A DNA stretch of 64,000 bases from Chlamydomonas sphaeroides (taxonomy: Eukaryota > Chlorophyta > Chlorophyceae > Chlamydomonadales > Chlamydomonadaceae), in the NCBI GenBank assembly GCA_001662425.1, contig BDDC01000287.1:11399-75398 (forward strand), read 5' to 3'. Under the pieces are notes generated by a model that saw only the letters and a list, made by a program, of their open reading frames with translations, was not told the origin of the DNA and ran no database searches. This document shows, in pieces, positions 58,821-64,000 of the stretch. The position numbers and the translations under genes were made by a program. Within the stretch, counting starts at the first letter, position 1. Every line of letters starts with the position of its first letter.

Positions 58821-60986
58821 ATGGGCCTGCTCTGTTGCTTCGGCGTCAGCGCACCTCGTGACAGCAACAGCAGCGATGGAGAGTTTGAGCATCCAAAGAT
58901 CCCGCCTGGCAAGCTGCCCAGCATCGAGGTATGAAACGGCCGGGCCGATTGCTCATGCGCACATGGCTTACGCTCGCCTTGTCCATGCGCCAACCAAATG
59001 CTCCTCAAACTTTGCAGGCAATGGGTCAGCCGGCCAGCGTCACCAGCGAGGGCGACGGGTGCCCGGGACACGACCCCGCTCCCTTCGCAGGTACTGCACA
59101 GTCGCTACTGTTTGCAACACACCCACTGCATTTGACCGCCAGCCCCTCACAACCGAATCACAGCTCACGCTTTCCTACCCACTCCCGCCACCGCCACTGC
59201 CGCAGACAAGGGCAATGAGCTCTTCACTGTCAACTCGGGCTGCTCCGCCAGCGCCCTTCCCCCAGCCGCCCTAGACCAAGAGCCCAGCTCCAGCTCCTGC
59301 GCCCCGCCGCCCGCGCCCTCGACCTCTGCCAAGTCGGCCTCCGTGCCGCCTCGGCCCACGGCCTCAGCGAAACAGCGCCGCAAGCCCTCCCGCCGCTCCT
59401 CCATGGGTCGCAAGCGAGCCCTCAGCTCTGCAGGGCAGCGCAGCGATCTGGAAGACGACGTGGCGCTGCCGCTGACGCCGGCACAAATGGCCGGCAGCGC
59501 GCAGAGCTTCTCCGGCGCCGCCGGCGGCGGCAGCGGTGCGGCCGGCGCCACCGCATCCAGCAGCCAGTCGAGTCAGGACACGGCGTTCGCTGCCGGCGGC
59601 GGCTTCGGCGAGGTGCTGGACACGATCGAGGGCGGCCACACGTCCGAGTTCGGCATTGCGTCAGAGACCGGCCGGCAGGGCAGCGTTGGCACCTTGCGGC
59701 AGCGCACGGCGGGCGACGGCGTCGTGGGGCAGCGTACCACGGGCGACGGCGCTGGCGACGGCACGCCGGCTGCGGCAGAGCCGCCGCGCGACAGCCGGGC
59801 CTTCCGCTTCGACCCACGGTTCCTGGCGGCGCTGCAGTCCGTGTCATCAGCGCCACAGGCGTCAGCGTCGGCGTCGGCTGTGCAGCTGGCGCCGACGGCC
59901 ATGCTGCCGGCGGCGCAGTCGTCGCCGCCGCCGCCGTTGCTGCCGCTGCTGGCCTCCCGGGCGCCGTCCTCATCTCGGCTAGGCGCCGGCTCCGCGCCCT
60001 ACCAGCCGTCGCCGTCGCCGCTGTCCGACCGGCCGCCGTCGGTCAGCCAGCCGCGGCGGCAGGGCGAAGCCGCCAGCGGCGAGGTCGACACGCTTGACGG
60101 CGGGCTGCATGCCTCGCGCGGCCGCTCCTTCTCCAACATCTTCGCGGGCCGCACTGCCAGCGTCACCTCGGGGCGCGGCTCCGGCCCAAACAGCAATACC
60201 GGCGGCGGCGGCCGGCCGCCTGCACCGTCGGGGTCGCAGCCGCCGCGGCAGCGGCGGACCAGCCTGGGGAACAGCGCCGCGACGGCGGCCGCGCTGGCGG
60301 CGGCGGCCGCCGCCGCGGCGGCGGCGGCGAGCGGCTACCCTGCCGCCGGCCCGCACGCGCAGGCCTCTCCCGTGCGTGTGTACGCCGCTGGCGCCGTGAG
60401 CGACGGGGACCAGGGCATCCACACGCTGCTGTCGCTGGGGCTTGTCAACGCTGCGGCGTACCGGAAGGCCAGGCAGATGGGCTCCGAGGCCGTCGGCGCC
60501 GGCAGCGGAGGCGGCGGCGCTGCCGCCGGTGGTGGCGGCGGCGCCTCCGGGCACCAGCATCGCAGCCGCAACGAGTCGCGCCCCATGTACCCGCCGGCGC
60601 ACGCCATGTCGCCGCACATGCAAGGCACGCCGCGGCAGGGCCAGCCGCCGCAGCACGGGGGCCAGGCGCCCGCCCGGCGGCAGCGGCGTGCGTCAGCCAT
60701 CGACTACCAGTCCGGCCAGGGCTCGGGCGCCGGGTTCGGGCCTTTGCTCACGACGGCCAAATCGCAGTTCAACGCCAACGATGCGTTCAATGCGATTCGC
60801 CGGACCGGCAGCGTTGCGGCGTCCTCGCACGCCGGCGCGTCGCAGGCCGCCGCGACGGCCGCCGCCGCGACGGCCGCGGCGTATGCGGCCTTCACGGCGG
60901 CGGCTGGCGGCGGCTTCACCGGCGGGGGCCAGCCCTGCGGCCGGCCCGGTGGCAAACAGCGCAGGTCCTCATGGATGGCGGCCTAG
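58821..60986 (+). CDS. Unrecognised protein with N-terminal MGLLCC acylation-type motif
   Basis: Three exons in phase: 58821-58928, 59018-59090, 59206-60986 (TAG); 653 residues. Function not recognised. The start MGLLCCFGVS has Gly2 followed by two Cys, the layout of N-myristoylated and palmitoylated proteins, so membrane association is plausible (inference). Basic Ser-rich patches (KQRRKPSRRSSMGRKR, RQRRASAI, KQRRSSWMAA at the end) look like basophilic-kinase sites. The more ordered stretches are DGDQGIHTLLSLGLVNAAAY and AKSQFNANDAFNAIRRTGSV; the rest is Ala/Gly/Ser/Pro-rich. Chlorophyte proteins of this composition often evolve quickly, so homologues may be found only in close relatives. 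Confidence 0.75.
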
Positions 60987-63149
60987 CTGCGTGCGGGGCA
61001 GCGGTGGGAACACCCACTACAGCAGAGCGTGCCCGGGGTCCAAGGCTGAGGATTCAGCAGCCTGGAGCATCTGGTGATTGGGGCTCTGCTGCGCGGGTGG
61101 ACCATGCGCGGCCTGGGGGCGGCGGCGGCGCCAGCTGGCCTGCGGGCGCCGGCGGCAGCTCAACGCCAGCGGCCGGGCCCGAGGATTAATAACGCAGTGT
61201 GACATTGTAGAGCTGTGCGGTGGGTGGGATTCGGGGCCAGCGCGAGTGAGCGGCGCTGGTGGTTTCAGCGACCGTTCGGCGCTGGGGCCTGGGGCCGGGG
61301 GTCGTTGGAACAGGTTCGGGGTCAGCGGCGGGCGCCTCGGTAGGACGGCGACGCTGAGCCCAAGCGCCGGCGCAGCACTGCACACTTGAGGGGGTCACGT
61401 AGAAGGCACGCACGTAGAGGTAGCGGCAGCTGCAACAGGAGGCACGGGGGGTTCGAGAGTGGTAGCGGTAGAGCTCGACGCTAGGCAGGGGCGGCGGCCG
61501 CACGGACAGCGCCTGGCGCCCCATGCCTCCCGTGGCTGCTGCTTGCCGGCGGCGGGTCGGCGCGCGGTCGCGGCGCTGCTGGGCGCGCGCAGCCCCATGC
61601 CCCAGGCCGGCCCTGCGACGGGCACGCGCCGACGCAATAGCGACTGCATGGCAGCGGCGGCGCCGTGGGTTTGGCGTGCGCGCCGGCTGGTGGTTGAGCA
61701 TTGGAGCATTGCGGTCTGCGCAGCGCAAGCAGGCGCGCTTGGCTTGTGGCAGCTGGTTACCGTGCTTGTTGTTTGAACTCGCTTGTAGGCAGCCATTCTT
61801 TGCATGCCGGCGGCCGGCTAGGAGGCTGCGGGGGTAGCTAGGGTGAGAGCACTGAAGTGAAGAGTGCAGTCCCCACAGGTCGTCAGCACAGTGCATGCGG
61901 CCGTCCGGCGGGCCGTTAGTTGAACGGGCAGGTCGCAGGACGTGCGGTGTAACGACAGCCGCAGTCGTGCGGCGGTGCAGCTTACTTGTGCCCCAGCGAC
62001 CAGTTATCGTTGCTTGGCCGCGCGCGTGCTAGCTGGCCAACGTGCGCAACGGGAGCGTCCGTCTGCTGGAAGCCTAATGGGATGCAGCAGCACACGTCTT
62101 GACGTGCTTCTTCCGTGCAAAATTGTATGCCATGCAACAGTAGCAACAACAGCGGCAATGGGTGCTCTGATGGGACTATGCACAGAGCCCCGTCGTGCCA
62201 GAACCAAGCCTGCTCGCGTGCAGCCAGCAGGCTCGGGCGGGGCGCCATGGCCAAATTCTTAGCCAAGAGGCAGGGGTAGTTGGCGACGCTTTAGCTCTCA
62301 TCAGGCAAGGCCTGGGCGCTAAGGACTGACCGCCGCTGACCAAGCTACCCCTTCACTAGCAGTGGCCAGCGGCAGGCGGGCGACAAGCTTGCTGGGCTCG
62401 CAAAACCGTGGCTGCGGCGACGCATGGTCCTCCGAGGGACTCATGCAGGGGATTGACCGGCACCCAGACACATATGCTCAGCCGCGCCCGTGATCGATAT
62501 TACAAGGCGTGAGAAGCTCTACGCACCATAAGCTCTACGCACCAACGTGTCTGCTTGCCGCACCGTGCGTCGGCCTCTTTCTCGCGAAGCCTTCACCAAG
62601 GCCCGCCTGGCAGGCCTGAGACAGACCCGGCCGAGCTCTGCTGGCCTGGGAAACAAATCATTGCAGCTCAAAAAATTGCGTTTTCCTTCGCATCGCACGT
62701 ACACAGTGAGTTTCTCCCTAAAACCACGTGCGAAGGCGTGCGACGACATACATTCACAAAACGACCGAATGCTAGGCACTGCAAATTCACAGCAAGTGAT
62801 GGCTTGAGCTTATGAATACCTTTGCCACTGAGCTCTGCTGCCGGGCGGTAACTACTGCGCTATCGCGGGACTTGCGGCGGCTCCATGCACGCGGCGGGCC
62901 TCACATTTCTCCATGCATCTAATTCAAAGGAAATTTCCCACATCATTTGCGAATTGCTCGCTTAGTTTGCTGAGAGTGTGTCGCTCGTGGCAGCACATAC
63001 CCCATCAGCAGCAGCAACAACGAATCTGTGACCGAGCTTATGTGCTGCTCTAAACGCCCAGCTCTGCTGCATTTCAGTGTTTCCCACCTGCAAACTGAGC
63101 GCAGCAGCTGAACTACGCTTGGCTGGGCTCCTGCCTTGCAGCTTGCATT
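60987..63149. other. Intergenic region
   Basis: No supported gene. The left part is GC-rich and probably 3' UTR of the preceding gene. The right part (62000-63149) is less GC-rich. Short open frames around 62520-62815 occur on both strands and carry no recognisable domain. Confidence 0.45.
61948..61952 (+). terminator. Putative TGTAA poly(A) signal
   Basis: TGTAA about 960 bases past the stop at 60986. The long distance makes the assignment tentative. Confidence 0.3.
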
Positions 63150-64000
63150 ATGTTTGCTGCGACCTCTGCGACCAGTTTCCTAGCATTGATAACTTATGCT
63201 GTGGTGGTATGCGATGCCGCCAGTACAGACGGGATTGCGCGCAAGGGCAACACAGTAACGCACGAATTGCGGCCAGGCGCCTCGGACACGGTTCAGCGGA
63301 AGCGGTTTGTTCACCAAGCTGGCGATCAATTAGCCGCTATCCTGGCAGCGGCTCCTGCTGAGGCGTTTTCTCCTTCGCCAAACGCAATTACAGCCGTCGG
63401 CGAACTCACTTCAAACAGCTGGACGCCCGAGGAGCTAAGCATTGCAGGCTTCATTGCAGCAGCTCTGCATGTGCGTGTCACAAGACGTAGAGGCCAGAGG
63501 CCACGCGATGCAAGCAGCTGTCCGAGTTTACCCCCGCGCTCGCTCGCTCATTCCGCTGAGCCGTGCGTGCGTCACCCGCCACTTGTCACCTGCCCCGCTT
63601 CTCTCCCACCGCACCACACGCAGTTCACATGGGACGTGCCACCACGTCCTCCAGTCGCGGTTGGCGAGGTCCAATCGCCTCCGTTCGTGGCCGGCGGCGT
63701 CCAATGGCACTTGCGCATTGCAATTACGGGTCTCGCGCACTCCCAAATCACGCTGCTCAGCGACACCCCGCGCCACTTCCAAGGCGCAAAAGTGGAGCTG
63801 CAGCTGGTCGCCAGCCAAGCAGCCAAGTGGGCACCCGGCGAGGGCTTGGACATCATCGGCGGACTTGAGCTACTGCCCCCGCGCGTCCAGATCCAAGCCG
63901 GCAAATCCATTCCCCAGGGTACGCATGTGCGTGGTGCCTTGCACGTGTGCTATGGAGGAGGGGGCCCCGTGATACCCACCCGCCATGTCGTACATTTCTT
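63150..64000 (+). CDS. Probable MATH-domain protein, 3' end outside window
   Basis: From an ATG at 63150 the frame stays open to the last base of the window (about 283 codons). The right-hand part has a MATH/TRAF-like start, FTWDVPPRPPV then VQSPPFVAGGVQWHLRI, followed by alternating short hydrophobic strands (ITLLSDTPRHFQGAKVELQL). MATH domains bind peptides; in plants and algae they are usually joined to a BTB domain that docks substrates to CUL3 ligases, but any BTB part would lie beyond the window. The middle of the frame (about 63471-63622) is Pro/Arg-rich and is bounded by GTGCGT and CACACGCAG, so it may be an in-frame intron. A second donor (CAG/GGTACGC) at about 63917 would end the exon. 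The start is a guess; upstream exons are possible. Confidence 0.5.
   Translation, partial: MFAATSATSFLALITYAVVVCDAASTDGIARKGNTVTHELRPGASDTVQRKRFVHQAGDQLAAILAAAPAEAFSPSPNAITAVGELTSNSWTPEELSIAGFIAAALHVRVTRRRGQRPRDASSCPSLPPRSLAHSAEPCVRHPPLVTCPASLPPHHTQFTWDVPPRPPVAVGEVQSPPFVAGGVQWHLRIAITGLAHSQITLLSDTPRHFQGAKVELQLVASQAAKWAPGEGLDIIGGLELLPPRVQIQAGKSIPQGTHVRGALHVCYGGGGPVIPTRHVVHF

Noticed and set aside
62519..62815. Small ORFs of 86 codons on both strands
   Set aside because: Overlapping frames on both strands of similar length and no domain; no way to prefer one.

Overview
This is GC-rich nuclear DNA of a eukaryote, almost certainly a green alga of the Chlorophyceae type. The genes carry many short GT-AG introns (mostly GTGCG/GTGAG donors), long Ala/Gly/Pro/Gln homopolymer tracts, and TGTAA poly(A)-type signals downstream of several stops. 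Two SBP-box transcription factors, a family restricted to green plants and algae, and two proteins with plastid-type N-termini point the same way. I rebuilt gene models by hand from splice sites and reading-frame phase. Where I say phases agree, I checked every exon length.

Layout. 1-2.8 kb: F-box/leucine-rich protein on the minus strand, 3' end outside the window. 3.7-5.8 kb: small probable plastid protein, minus. 6.1-9.1 kb: SETD9-like SET-domain protein, plus; it is divergent from the previous gene across about 300 bp. 10.3-12.7 kb: unrecognised Ala-rich protein with a basic C-terminus, minus. 14.1-26.5 kb: a 28-exon gene, minus, coding for about 1919 residues: plastid-like N-terminus, one membrane segment, about 700 residues of coiled coil, a 640-residue low-complexity region and a PTC7-type PP2C phosphatase. 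27.9-30.5 kb: SBP-box factor 1, minus. 32.6-43.7 kb: NUP98-NUP96 nucleoporin precursor, minus, 16 exons, about 2239 residues, with FG repeats, GLEBS-like motif, autoproteolytic HFS site and Nup96 part. 44.1-46.1 kb: probable thylakoid protein, plus, with a 321-base assembly gap in an intron. 48.1-51.8 kb: SBP-box factor 2, plus. 55.7-58.3 kb: RPAP3-like R2TP cochaperone, plus. 58.8-61.0 kb: unrecognised protein with an acylation-type N-terminus, plus. 63.2 kb to the edge: probable MATH-domain protein, incomplete.

The genes do not form a pathway or operon; this is ordinary eukaryotic gene order. Two pairs are divergent and may share promoters (5763/6072 and 43656/44093). The most notable items are the membrane/coiled-coil/PP2C fusion, and the two SBP factors 18 kb apart, which share intron positions, a basic tail and a second motif outside the SBP domain. 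I saw no bacterial, viral, CRISPR or intact transposon features.
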